NCBI GenBank assembly: GCA_037039925.1
Contig: JAXRKP010001073.1
Span: forward strand, 30,001-94,000
Reading direction: 5' to 3'
From: Doris montereyensis
Lineage: Eukaryota; Mollusca; Gastropoda; Nudibranchia; Dorididae
Length of the DNA: 64,000 nt
This document shows, one piece after another, positions 1-11,209 of the stretch. Numbering within the stretch: the first letter of the stretch is position 1; every line of letters begins with the position of its first letter. The notes under the pieces are model-generated. The model was given only the letters and a program-made list of their open reading frames with translations, did not search any database and had not been told where the DNA came from. Position numbers and translations under genes: made by a program.

Positions 1-34
1 CTACAGAAGGAAGACTAGATCAGAAGATCTGCCT

Positions 35-39
35 ATCTT

Positions 40-75
<36 letters not shown>

Positions 76-98
76 GAGTATATATATATATCTAAAGA

Positions 99-132
<34 letters not shown>

Positions 133-188
133 TAGAATCTATCTATCTGTCTAGAAGATCTATCTATCTAGATCTATTTATCTATCCA
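35..188. repeat. (TCTA)n microsatellite
   Basis: Interrupted runs of TCTA with short TATA and AGAA breaks. It lies at the window edge, 1.6 kb upstream of CHMP1. From 189 to 650 I see only short CTCT and TCTA tracts and no gene. Confidence 0.95.
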
Positions 189-654
189 TCTATATAAGAA
201 GAAGAGAAGAAGAGACAGAGACTCTCTCTCTCTGTCTCTCTGTTCTGTCTCTCTCACCCCCGGAAATGAGAATTGGTGATGAAGTATAATTTTATCATGT
301 TTAAACCCTTGTGCCCTTTGACGTTTAAGATAGTGTCAAAAAGTGTCAAAATTGACTCACTGGAAGAAATGCTTGATTGTGATCGTGTAGTACATGTACA
401 CTAAGAGAGAAAGAGATCAGGATAAATAGATAGATCTCTTTCTCTCTTCTCTCTCCATCTTTCAATGCTCTCCCTCCTCCCTCTCCTTGTAATTTTGATT
501 TCTCTCTCTCTCTTTTAATACCCTATGTCTATCTATCTATCTAATATATATCCTCCTATTGAAGGGGTCTACCTATCTATGGCATAAATTTCTGTCATAT
601 TATTAGTCAGTCAAATTATAAGAAAGAAAAGAGGAGAAGGAGATAGGAAAAGGA

Positions 655-757
655 GGGAACAAGAGGAAGAAGAAGAAGAGCAAGAAGAAGAAGAAGAAGA
701 AGAAGAAGAAGAAGAAGAAGAAGAAGAAGAAGAAGAAGAAGAAGAAGAAGAAGAAGA
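655..757. repeat. (GAA)n microsatellite
   Basis: Nearly pure GAA/AAG triplets over about 100 bp. The polyleucine reading frame on the opposite strand is a by-product of the repeat, not a gene. Confidence 0.95.
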
Positions 758-852
758 GAATGAGATAACTTTAGTTGTAATTTTGATTTGGTTTTAATAC
801 CTTGAAGGGTCTTGCGGCATAAATTCAATGGGGGGGGGGGTGCTAGGGCGGG

Positions 853-1108
<256 letters not shown>

Positions 1109-1261
1109 GGTATTTTAATGGGCATTTCTGTTTCGCTCTCCTCTCTCTCTCTTCCCCTCGTCTTCCTTTCTTTCTCCTCATTCTCACTGCCTCTGTCTCC
1201 CCCTCCCCTTTTCGCTCCCCTTCAAGGAAGTTAGCTCGGTTTGTAGTGTGCTCTATATTCA

Positions 1262-1420
1262 TAGCGAGACGATGCGTCCCGACTGAGAGGTCGCGGGCTC
1301 AATTCTGTTATTGGTGCCAAAATATTTTTTCTGCCTATTCCTTTGTATGGCTTGTCTTTGTTCATATGGGGATTTAATATTTATTTCATGTTCTTAGTCA
1401 TCAATTTCGACATGTCCCCA
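1262..1420 (+). mobile_element. SINE-H like repeat, partial
   Basis: Begins near CGATGCGTCCCGACTGAGAG, continues GGTCGCGGGCTCAATTCTG, which resembles a degraded tRNA B-box region, then a T-rich stretch with CTATTCCTTTGTATGG. Similar strings occur at 27560-27700 and 51310-51430, so it is a dispersed repeat. The right boundary is uncertain. Confidence 0.5.
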
Positions 1421-1608
1421 TTTTTACTTTATAATCGTGAGGTAATGTCTTGCCACGCCCACCCAGTTCTAAAATTAGAAATTATTCGTCCCCGATTACT
1501 GAGGGAAGGGAAGATGACTGAGCTATGTGTGACCGGAAGTTTTTCAAAAATAGATCTCGGAACTCTTCTCATTTAGAGATACAATTAATATTATTTATTT
1601 CCTTACTA

Positions 1609-1616
1609 TGACGTCA
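1609..1616. promoter_or_regulatory. Perfect CRE palindrome upstream of CHMP1
   Basis: TGACGTCA, the full cAMP-response-element palindrome (CREB/ATF family), lies 176 bp upstream of the CHMP1 start codon, a plausible proximal promoter position. No TATA box is obvious. Function is inferred from motif and location only. Confidence 0.4.
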
Positions 1617-1791
1617 TTGTCAGGCTGATTCTCGTCAGTAGACTAATATCTGGTTGATGCTGAATTTATTCTGTTGATATTTGCTAGATTTTGAACCGTT
1701 TTCTCAGTGTTTTCTCTGATTTCGAACGGTTCACTTGGAACGTAGAGGAGTCTTTTCATCTGAAAAAAAGACAAGAACACAAGGCATCAAA

Positions 1792-1804
1792 ATGTCCATG
1801 GACA
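1792..1804 (+). CDS. CHMP1: CHMP1 exon 1 (start codon)
   Basis: ATG TCC ATG GAC A, then the donor GTATCC. The split codon A|AA gives lysine and joins to exon 2 as MSMDK-HLFNLKF. The exon is tiny, so the start rests on splice phase and family similarity rather than ORF length. Confidence 0.8.
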
Positions 1805-4800
1805 GTATCCTTTATCAAAATGTCGAGTTGATGACTTCAATGAGTCAATCAATGTGTGTAAGAAATGTAAACAAACAAGATTCTAGACTCTAGAGAATCT
1901 AAATCTAAATGATACAATCTTGTATTTCAATGAATAGTAAAGTGGTCATATAGGAGGTATAAAAAGTTGTGGATTGATGTTTTTAGATATATAAATTAAC
2001 TTTTTACATTATATAATTGTGACACAAATAACATGCCAAAGTTTTGTACTTATAACAATTTATTGAATATTATTATTGTTGTTAGTGTTAACCCTGGTCT
2101 ATAAGGCCTTTGGTTGAGTCTATTTCTAATGGGGTGTGTCCATCATTTTATTTGCCTTGGACAACTGATAGTAACGATGCTAACAGCTGTACTATGCATG
2201 AAGTAGGCTTGCTATACAACTTTCATTTATTGATCACAGCTATTGTAAATTGGAATGATCCTACTAGGACAAGTCCATCGCCAAAGGGTTGTAAATGTGA
2301 GCTGGTCTGTTTTGCGAGTGTATGTGGTTGAGCTGATAATGAGAATGTGTGTTTGCACATATATATACGTAATTGGTCTTTTTGTCTCCTACTAAATTGA
2401 AAATAATGGAATCATCCTATTTTGGCTTGGGTGAGACCAGATGGTCGCCATGTGACTGAATTCAATAGATTGGTGATTGCCTGGTCAGAAGTCACACTTC
2501 CCCGTGAACTCGTAAACCTTCAGGCGATGACTGTCAGCGAGCCAACTAGAGTGTGGCAGCCATTGCGCTGGCTGCATGAGCCGCTTTTCTAGTGTTAATT
2601 AAAACATAAAAGCATATTTTTATATTATAATATAGATCTAAATCTAATATGCATGTACTAAAGTTTAGATCTAGATCTACACACCTTTTTTCTTTTACAG
2701 ATAAGTTTTTTGTTTTAAATTTATGTTAAAATAGATTTCATTCATGTCCATCCTGTTATTTCCATTTTTGTTAGTTCCTTAACTGTTCTTAGAACATCTT
2801 TTCAACTTGAAATTTGCTGCAAAAGATCTTGAGCGCAATGCAAAAAGATCTGAAAAATCTGAAAAAGATGAAAAGGTCAAATTGAAAAAAGGTGTGTAAT
2901 ATTACATATTATTATATAACAAGCATACCCATAGACAATGATGAAGATTATGATTACTCTTTTACATTCTCTTTTTTCAACGATGAACTACTCAATGGGT
3001 TACCGGGTGCAGGGTTATATCAAGTACTGGCACAGCATTTGATACTTAGGTTAGGCAGGCTTTTCATTGCATATTTAATGACCGAAAATGACGGAATGAG
3101 TAACAATAACAAAAAGTTTCTTGATTGCAGGCAAAATGATCTTTTCCCAATCATTAAAAATACTGATCTAATCCAAGGGTTTATTTAGCTAAGAACCTAA
3201 AGAAGGCTATTTGAAATCTACCTGTGATATCTGGGTGCAGTGATTCCTGAGTTTGGAGCTGTCAAAGTTTGAGATTTGCACTTTTAAATTATAGATCATG
3301 AGTTGGTCGATCTTTGTTCACCAAAGGCTCTGTTGATAGGCCATGAAGAGTGACTACATTTTGCATGTTAGGCTTTAAATCATCTCCAGATCAGTTTTGT
3401 TTCATAAAATGTTCTGCCAAAAGTGACGTTGAATTAATTAATGTAAACTTAATTCTTTCCCTGTCTTTGTGAGTATCATTTTCATTCAGTCAGCTAGCCC
3501 GCCATTTTGAACAGGTTACTCAGGGTAATTAAAAAGTGGCAGTAATACCTTCACGCCTAGCTGCGTAACTTCATAATTGATGAATTCTAACCCTGATCTA
3601 ATAATTGTACTTTGTACCACCCGGGCTGTAAATATGCTTGTTTATTATAATAGTATGTCATTGTCTTATTTTATTTTCCTTTTTTCTTTTTCTATTTTTT
3701 TTGGTTTGTGTGTTGTTTCTTGTCTTATTGGGGCTTTTCTTGGGGGAAGGGGGGGTGGGCAGCCTCCACTAAAGGTGTTAAGACCTACATTCGATGAAAT
3801 GTCAACAACAATGGAAATACTTTACACTTCACAGGCGATTCAGAAGGGAAACGTGGAAGGGGCCAAAATCCATGCTGAGAATTCAATCCGACAAAAGAAC
3901 CAGGCTTTGAATTACAGGAGGATGAGCGCTCGTATTGATGCAGTTGCCTCACGTGTACAAACAGCCGTCACCATGAAACAAGTGACTCAGTCTATGGCTG
4001 GAGTGGTGAAGTCAATGGAATCTGCCATGAAATCGATGAACTTAGAAAAGGTGAGAAAGGACATTGGATCAGATTTTTTTTTTTAAACGAGATGGTCGAT
4101 GTTATTCTCTAAATGGAAGACTAGACAATGTTATTTTTGGGAGGTTTTCTATTTTTAATGCTTTTCTTCATCAAATTAAAATTCTATCTTTTGTGGGAAA
4201 ACATTGGTCCAGTAGCAACGCTTGGTGGTCTATGCAGTGAAATTACACAAGATATGATATGACATGTAGTATGTAGAGATATAAATAATGTAAAATTAAG
4301 TGGTTGCAATTGTTAGGGATGAAGCTTTTCGTTTTTTTTTGGTGGTGGGGGTGGGGAGGGGAGGTCGAAGGTTACATTTGAGTTGAAACTAAGAGCAGGT
4401 GATATCAGTCTTCTTTTTCTCCTTTTTTGCATAATTTTAGAATAGTCGACATTCCAAGGGGATTATAAGTTTCAAGATGACTTCAGCTTCCATCATTGAA
4501 ATTTTGTCTCTGGGATGCTGCCCCTGGACCCAAGGGATCTTCAGGCAGAAATTTCAAAGAACGCATCAAATTTTAATTCACCACTCATGTTGAACCTAAA
4601 TAGCACATATTTTTAATTATGCGTATGATAGAGAAATAGAGCATGAACAGTTAGATAATCTTTTGACCTCATTTGAGTAGACCTGAAAAAGTGAGTAAAA
4701 CGACTGAAGAAATATCGTATCACATGTTTGTAACCTTATTTGTTTCCCTTTCATATTGTTGTTGTATAACTTTGTCCAATTTTCTCCTATCTTCAGATTT

Positions 4801-5402
4801 CCCAACTGATGGACAGATTTGAGCAACAGTTTGAGAATTTGGACGTGCAGTCCCAGGTCATGGAGAGCACAATGATGAACTCGTCCACACTAACGACACC
4901 ACAGCACCAAGTTGATGGCCTGATGCAGGAAGTTGCAGATGAAGCAGGGTGGGTATTGAGGATATTTTTTTTAGGCCAATTTTTCTGTGACTGAAGTGGG
5001 ACTCTGTATTTTTTGCACGATGCGGCTTGAAAATGTAATTCTGAAAGATGATGACAAGTCATCAGCCTCATTTCTCAGTTTTGAAACTTAATGTTTAGCA
5101 AGATAAGATCACTTTAGTGTACTTTATGCAGAACTGGTCTTGTATGGCTCAGTGGAGATAAATCATTATTTGTCCAAATAAAAGAAAATAATGATGTACT
5201 GGCTTTAAAATTCAAGTATCTTCCTTTTGTGTGATTTCTACCATGATCGGTTGTTTGAAAGAATTTTTTCCCTATCAAAATCTAGTTTGGAACTTAACAT
5301 GGATCTGCCCTCAGCACAGACATCAAGCATTGGTGCTGCATCGTCTACACAAGCCTCCCAAGAGCAAGTAAGTCACAAGTGTCATAGTTGGTATTGGTCT
5401 AT

Positions 5403-5433
<31 letters not shown>

Positions 5434-5440
5434 TTATATC

Positions 5441-5517
<77 letters not shown>

Positions 5518-7080
5518 CTCTCTCTCTCTCTCGGCCAAGCGGGTTGATTTTACAGTTTCTTTCCTTGTAGGTCATTTCATTGTAAGCGTTTCATAGCTTA
5601 ACACGGAGCTGCCTGTTGAGCGCATCATACTGGCCTCATATGCTAGTGTAGTCTTTACATGCCTCTTTATTTGTGGTTTGCTGTTGGTTGCCATTTCTGG
5701 GTTCTACATGTTTTCGTACCCCTCTTTCACGTATCTTTCATCTTGCTGTTGCTTCTTAGTTCACCATGAGATCACCACATTCGGTAGATGAGGTAAATTC
5801 CAATGAAACAAACAAACTAGCAACTGTGTCTTGTGCACATTAAAAACCTCTTAGCTGTTTACAGCAAAGTTTAAAAAGTCCTACAAAAAAAAAAAACCTC
5901 AGAGATCACCTTGGTCGTGGACGTGGGTAAAAGCAAATCAAGGTATCGTGCCTTGGTAAAGGCTCGCTTAATTTACCTGCAAATTCTTGCCATTTCTTTT
6001 CAAAGTTTTTTGTGATCAGCTCCCTGGGGGAGCATACCATCCAGCAGTGTATATGGAAATTTTGCACCAAGTGAAACTCTAGCATTTCCCTCTCTGTTGT
6101 TATCTTAAAGTAAAAAGTAAAGTAAAGATCCCTCAAGGCCATTAAGGCTCATAGAGCCGGTGCTCATTCCAGTTTCTATAGCATGAAGCAGAACAGATGA
6201 TAATAATCACCTCCTGGACAGGACGCTAGTGTAGCACAGGTTTTTATTCCCAAGCTAGCGCTTGTACCCATTTGCACCTGGGTCGAGTGGGGTAATTGAG
6301 TGTAAAGTGTCTCTCCTAAGGAGTACAATGTCCGACCTAGCATTGCCAGTGTTCAAACTCAGAACCTCATGATGTCCAGTCTGACAGCCTAACCACTCGG
6401 CCATCGGCGCCACTGTTATCTAAAGTCAGGTACTCAAATGTTTTCTCTTGGGGGACACCTTACAAGGGACACAGGTGTGGAAACGGGGAAAGGAAATGAC
6501 ACATGGGGCAGGGATTCATTACTCTTAGAATGATAACGTCTTTGTGGATCAATTTTGAAGCCCGGAAATATCCATCCAACCCAATCTTGGAACCGTCAAA
6601 TTGTATTCAAATAGAGTTCTTTCAAGGCCATTGCGGCCCATAGAGCCAGAACCTATCCTGGTTTCTGTAGCGTGAATTGGAACAGGTGATAATAATTACC
6701 TCCTGGACAGAATGCTAGTTTGGTGCAGGTTTTTGCTCCCAAACTAATGATAGTACGTCTATTTGTGCCTGGGTCAATTGGGGAACATGTCTTCCCCAAG
6801 GAGCATAATGTCGGAACTAACTTTTCCAGGATGTGAACCAGGGACCTCATGATCCAACATCCGGCAGTCTGACCACTCAGCCACTAATGTCACGGATCAA
6901 TTTGAAATCTTATTATTTCAAAGTATTCATTCAACCAAATCTTGCAACCCTCAAATTGTATTCAACTCTTACTCATGTCTTGCATCACAAATGATTAAAA
7001 TCGATGGTTCTCTTCTATTATTTGCTTTGTACTTGCAGGATGAATTATCTCAGAGACTTGCAAAACTGCGCCAACTGTGA
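1792..7080 (+). CDS. CHMP1: Charged multivesicular body protein 1 (ESCRT-III), six exons
   Basis: Complete gene; exons 1792-1804, 2793-2891, 3835-4050, 4797-4948, 5286-5367, 7039-7080. The spliced product (about 200 residues, as in human CHMP1B) starts MSMDKHLFNLKFAAK, has the basic N-terminal helix (residues 5-40), a core with ARIDAVASRVQTAVTMK, and ends DELSQRLAKLRQL, the MIT-interacting motif that recruits VPS4 and related MIT proteins. ESCRT-III subunits polymerise on endosomal and midbody membranes for vesicle budding, abscission and nuclear-envelope sealing. MSMDKHLFN and RQKNQALNYRRMSARIDAV favour CHMP1B over CHMP1A. The only ATG that splices in frame to exon 2 is at 1792 (ATGTCCATGGACA then GT). 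Exon 2 is one base too long for its frame: six A at 2885-2890 where five would give AAG followed by the donor; this is probably a sequence error. Convergent with unc80. Confidence 0.95.
2793..2891 (+). CDS. CHMP1: CHMP1 exon 2
   Basis: Preceded by CTGTTCTTAG; encodes HLFNLKFAAKDLERNAKR and an acidic/basic run ending KVKLKK. The GT donor at 2892 leaves one surplus base relative to exon 3 (phase 0). One A fewer in the A6 run restores ...AAA AAG|GTGTGT. Confidence 0.88.
3835..4050 (+). CDS. CHMP1: CHMP1 exon 3
   Basis: Acceptor CTTCACAG, donor AAAAG|GTGAGA; 72 codons, phase 0 at both ends. Encodes AIQKGNVEGAKIHAEN through MKSMNLEK, the most conserved part of the ESCRT-III core. The open frame before 3835 is intron. 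Confidence 0.97.
4797..4948 (+). CDS. CHMP1: CHMP1 exon 4
   Basis: Acceptor CTATCTTCAG, donor GG|GTGGGT. Encodes ISQLMDRFEQQFENLDVQ and SSTLTTPQHQVDGLMQEV; ends in phase 2 (GG|T glycine). Confidence 0.96.
5286..5367 (+). CDS. CHMP1: CHMP1 exon 5
   Basis: Acceptor AAATCTAG, donor CAA|GTAAGT. Encodes LELNMDLPSAQTSS and a Ser/Gln-rich linker ending QEQ. The phase matches both neighbouring exons. Confidence 0.92.
5401..5534. repeat. (TC)n microsatellite in CHMP1 intron 5
   Basis: About 130 bp of TC with a few TTTC and TATA interruptions. It starts 33 bp after the exon 5 donor and creates spurious Ser-Leu frames. Confidence 0.95.
6124..6414 (-). mobile_element. SINE-A copy, full length
   Basis: Read on the minus strand it starts TGGCGCCGATGGCCGAGTGG and carries an RNA polymerase III A box (TGGCCGAGTGG) and a degraded B box (GTTTGAACACT). 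A 3' body follows with CACTCGACCCAGGTGCAAAT, a GTGATAATAATCACCTCC-like core and a tail ending in CCTTGAGGG. Lies in CHMP1 intron 5. Confidence 0.85.
6612..6894 (-). mobile_element. SINE-A copy
   Basis: Second copy of the same family, same orientation, 200 bp from the first: CCAAGGAGCATAATGTCGG, GGTGATAATAATTACCTCC and GCCATTGCGGCCCATAGAGC are recognisable. The tRNA-like head is diverged. Confidence 0.82.
7039..7080 (+). CDS. CHMP1: CHMP1 exon 6 (MIM motif and stop)
   Basis: Acceptor GTACTTGCAG, then DELSQRLAKLRQL and TGA. This fits the MIM1 pattern (acidic, Leu, Arg-Leu, Leu) typical of CHMP1 C-termini. It lies 1.7 kb from exon 5. Confidence 0.95.
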   Translation, partial: DELSQRLAKLRQL

Positions 7081-7447
7081 GGAGGAGGACAAAGGCAAGA
7101 AATTTGGTGCTCTCCTTTGACGTTGAGGCAAATTATGCGTTCACATCTTGTCCGTATTCGAGTGGATTGAATGTGTAAGAGTGGTGAAGTTTGGAACGAT
7201 CTGTGGTTTAAAATCCTCCACATGATACAAGTCATCCATATTTAATTCGTTTTTATTTCAATTTATGTCTTTGTGGAAGATGTGATAGCGACATTGATTT
7301 TCATTGCAAGAGACGACAGATGATACCATGTTTTACCGTATTCTATTAAGATTGAAATTTTTGTCTGGTTTGCCGGAAGAAATGGTGACATGAATCCTTA
7401 CAGGGGAATTAACAAAGGATTAATGAAGTTGTAGAGGAACGTTATTT

Positions 7448-7453
7448 AATAAA
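7448..7453 (+). terminator. Candidate CHMP1 polyadenylation signal
   Basis: AATAAA, 368 bp downstream of the CHMP1 stop codon, first canonical hexamer after the CDS. It predicts a 3' UTR of about 390 nt. Not confirmed by transcript data. Confidence 0.5.
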
Positions 7454-8449
7454 GGCTAGCTTTAATGTTGTAAGGAAATTTTTTTTTTTTTTTCTGTGCA
7501 AGTGTGAGAGTTTAATTTCTCCGCAAAGATAGTCTCTTTCTTTTAAGTAGAAAGCATAATTTGTAAAAAAAAAAAAGAATTGTTTGATGGCATTTCATAT
7601 TTGACTTTTACACATACTTTTTAATTCACATGTCAGCCATTTATGATATTGCAAATAATCTTACTTCTAATTCTAGATTTGGAGTTCTATTTGATTTGTA
7701 TGGAAACCCATACTGACTTACTTTAGTGAAATCTCTCGTAGATTATGTATGTAAATTATCGAAATGTTCTATGGCATTGAATGATAATTTCAAAATCTTT
7801 GATGCGTAGCATTCGATTGGATCATTATGGAGATTAGATGGAGAGAAGTGTTGAATGTATCATCACCTGAAACCAATATTGTCTAGCAATGTAATGTTAT
7901 GATGTTCAAAGTCACACGTATGTATAAGTATCAATAGAGATTTGTAAATTTCTCTCTTTTTTTGTACCTTTTCATTAGTTCAATGAAACCTCAAGATCAT
8001 CGCCTGGGATGGTTATGAGTGAATCAATAATAATCAGTTAATAATCTCTCATTGAATTGTTCAGTGTGTCTTTCATAGTCGTGTAATATCTTGTAAATAA
8101 CACAAATTATCATGCTCTTATTTCTCATGTTTGGTAATGTCATATTACCAGAGTCATAAGTTATTCTTGAAGATATAAAATTTCATTTTCATCGTGTGTC
8201 CGCCCTATTGAGAAAATGAGTAATTTTAAATGTGGGTGAATGGAGACTTTTGAGTGGGACATTGATCAATCCATTATAGATTAAATCTGTACAAATTTGA
8301 AGTAAAAAATGGTGCATTTGTCTTACAGATATATAATTTTCATCATGTCTCGTCTCTTATTGTTTGGTCATGTGCTACATTTTATCATTCTGTTGTCTGT
8401 CATTCTGACTTTTGTATTTTTTTTACTGTTTCTTTTCTAAATGTAAAAC
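7454..8449. other. Gene-free AT-rich stretch
   Basis: No exon, SINE or array recognised. It may include a longer CHMP1 3' UTR. Confidence 0.6.
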
Positions 8450-8870
8450 TAACGTTCCTTCAAGGCATTATTTCCCATAGTTTATCCTTGTTTCTGTTGT
8501 GCTGCACAGAACAGGTGACACAAAATCATACATGCCACAGGTTGGCAGTTGGCAGGCACTACTGGTAGATCCTACTTCTTTTCTTTCACTTATCTTTTTC
8601 CTCTTGATTCACCCTGAGATTACCACATTAGGTAAACAGGGTAAATTTCAACGAATCAATTAAACCCGTGCACAGGATACTGGTCTGTTACAGATTTTGC
8701 ATCCCCAAGTATAACTGTATTCATAGTGTGCTTGTTGTTAATACAAGGAGAATGTTATAGTCTTCCTAGGGGAAAATAATGTCAGGGTTAGCAAAACTAG
8801 GATTTGAATTGATGACCTCGTAGTCTGGTATTATTAAGCAGAACATTTCTTCAACTTGACCACTGACGTC
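8450..8870 (-). mobile_element. SINE-A copy interrupted by a repeat-F fragment
   Basis: SINE-A tail (TTCCTTCAAGGCATTATTTCC) at the left and its B-box and head remnant at the right (GATTTGAATTGATGACCTCG, then GACCACTGACGTC). About 8530-8660 is foreign: it matches, in reverse, the repeat with AGGACCTACCAGC and GTGATCTCAGGGTGAATTAAG found at 20868, 36180, 50962 and 62338. Confidence 0.72.
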
Positions 8871-10246
8871 ATTTGTGTGTGTCCTATTATCAGTATGTTT
8901 TTTTCTCCCCTGCTTTTTTGCTTTTTTATGTTCTTTTTAAAAAAATTTATTGCATTAACGTGAGCATTTCAATAGTGCCACCTTTCTTTTTACGACTTTT
9001 CTTGTCCTGAAGCAAAACTGCCATGTCTTTTTATGAATGTTTGTCATTTGACCTTTAATCATAGCATCTTTGTCCACGAAGGACATAACTTGTTAAAAAA
9101 ATATGAACCAATCAATCAAAATTTTAAATATATTTTCATTGTGAGAAATTAATTTATGTCTTGTAGACTTTTATTAAAAAGGAAAAACAACAAATGTTAT
9201 TCAACTTATTGGCAAATAAGTTTGATCAGGTATTGGCATGGCAGTGATGAACAATGACATGATACAATCTTCAGTCAGGGGGGAGGGGAGGGTGACGTGT
9301 CATGCTTTGGCCAATTATATTCTTTTAATAGGTCCAATTACATAATTGTTTACGGTATTCGCTTCGGATTTTCGAAGACAGGATACAGCAGTTAGGACTT
9401 GTGTATTATTTTACCACTTAATTAACGTTAATGAAAGCCTTGGCCCTTATCGTAATAAGTAAATTGGGCTAGAGATAAACACGCAGCCCTATTGTAGCTG
9501 GAGGAAAACTAAAAGTGACCCAAGTACGACTATTTTATACGCTTTGAACTTGAAAACAAATCTTCTTTTGAAGGCTTGAGATAATTGTATCTAATAGATG
9601 TGGATAGAGTAATATAGTTGACCTGCTTTTCTTTGGCATACATTTTTACAGTAACATATCCATAACTCTAGTTTCGTGAAGCTTTCAGAAGACATGAAAA
9701 AACTGATTGATTTAATAAAATGAAGTTTAAACATAACCTTTTAAGAGCTTGTAAATTTATACACTGTCCATTATTTGTAAAAATGAATGTTTAATTTACA
9801 CACCTTACTTCAACTATTGAAAATCCTAATTTTCATTTAGTTTGACTATAAAAGATAACTAATGTTTTCTTTCATGACAGCGGATGAAGGTGATGGTAGG
9901 CCTAGAAACAGTACAGTACTACATATTGTTTCAATTTCTATATCCATGTAGAAGTTGTCTGACGTGATCATAGAGGCGTAAAACTGTTTTTTAAAGTGAT
10001 TCTAAAAATAATGAAATTATAGGCTTGTATCTTTTGTAAATAAAAAAAAAAAATTAGCAATCCCCTATTGTAGAAAAAATTGATGTGTAAACATTGAGGT
10101 TGTTTCACTTTCTCTTATCCCCGGAATCTTCTTATTTTGATCTCTTCTCTTTTAATTTATATCCTCATTTTGCTTCACTATTTCAACCCTAAGATCATCA
10201 TCATCACGTTTGATGGTTAGGGTAAAAGCCAACACGCAGTCATCTT
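8871..10246. other. Gene-free AT-rich stretch
   Basis: No coding exon or recognised repeat. There is a G-rich run near 9279-9292 only. Confidence 0.6.
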
Positions 10247-10735
10247 CTCTAAGTGTAAAGATACAAAGTTCTATTGACAGTTTGCTATAAAAGATACAGG
10301 ATGAATGTTTGTCATAGATAGATTTTGTTCTTGTCATAAAAAAAAAGGAGGACTAGGGAGTTCAGAGGCAAGGTGTTGGCCTCTCAACCAAAATTTTCTC
10401 TTTTTTGTTTTAGCAAAATCTACCCCATCCTGGTCCAGGTAGGTGGAGTAACACCTAGTCACATCGGAGATGGACGATAAAAAGGTGGTCCCGTCTGCAG
10501 ATCACAACACTCTGTAGACGTTAAAGATCTCTTGGCCGTTTACTGGGCAGTCCGGGCAAAATTTTTAAAAATCCTAATTAAACCCTGAGATCACCTTAAT
10601 TGTGGATGTAGGTAAATCAAATCAAATCAAAATCCTCACAAAGTTTAAAGATACAAAGTTCAATTCACAGTTTGCTATAAAACATACGGGATGAATGTTT
10701 GTCATAGATAGATTTTGTTCTTGTCATAAAAAAGG
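10247..10735. repeat. About 95-bp direct repeat flanking a SINE-B
   Basis: 10247-10342 and 10637-10732 are near-identical (both contain GATGAATGTTTGTCATAGAT and GTTCTTGTCATAAAAAA). The SINE-B copy lies between them. The repeat is far too long for a retroposition target-site duplication. Confidence 0.85.
10348..10625 (+). mobile_element. SINE-B copy
   Basis: tRNA-derived head GACTAGGGAGTTCAGAGGCA with GGTGTTGGCCTCTCAACC. The body has CTAGTCACATCGGAGATGGA, ACTCTGTAGACGTTAAAGAT and TTTACTGGGCAGTCCGGGCA; the end is CCTGAGATCACCTTAATTGT. Same family as 28140, 41965, 50235 and 58262. Confidence 0.82.
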
Positions 10736-10924
10736 CATAATAGATATGACTTTAAATCAAATAAATATAGTAGGCTACATGTATAATACTTTCAACATGG
10801 CAATGATCTCGTATCTATGCTGTTGAACTTATGATATTGAGGTCTTGGGAATGTTGTGTTCCTTGTTAAAGACATTTGATGAGCAACTTCCCTCTAGAAT
10901 CAGTTACAAATTTGCACCAGTATC

Positions 10925-11057
10925 AGCTAAGAATAAAACCTGAGACAGACTAGCGTCATGCTCAGGAGATGGTGTATTGTCACCTGTTCCACGTCACTCT
11001 ATAGAAACCTGGATTAAGCTCTGGCTCATTGGCCCTGAACAGCCTTGAAGGACCTTT
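10925..11057 (+). mobile_element. SINE-A 3' half
   Basis: CAGACTAGCGTCATGCTCAG, TGTCACCTGTTCCACGTCAC and CAGCCTTGAAGGACC match the SINE-A body and tail. A repeat-F fragment in reverse orientation follows at about 11140-11200. Confidence 0.75.
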
Positions 11058-11209
11058 GCTTTCGCTACTTTCAACATTGCCATGTAAAAATCATAGTGCC
11101 TTTTCGTTGTATAAAAGGTTGAAATTGAAATGCTTTCATTCTCAATTAAGCCTGAGATCCCGTATTTGGTGGATGGGGTTAATTTCAATCAACCAATCAA
11201 TCTTTTTTC

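Noticed and set aside
3577..3834. In-frame N-terminal extension of CHMP1 exon 3 with an apparent signal-like hydrophobic stretch
   Set aside because: It is intron 2 read through. A consensus acceptor at 3834 and family similarity place the exon start at 3835, and exons 1-2 supply the true N-terminus.
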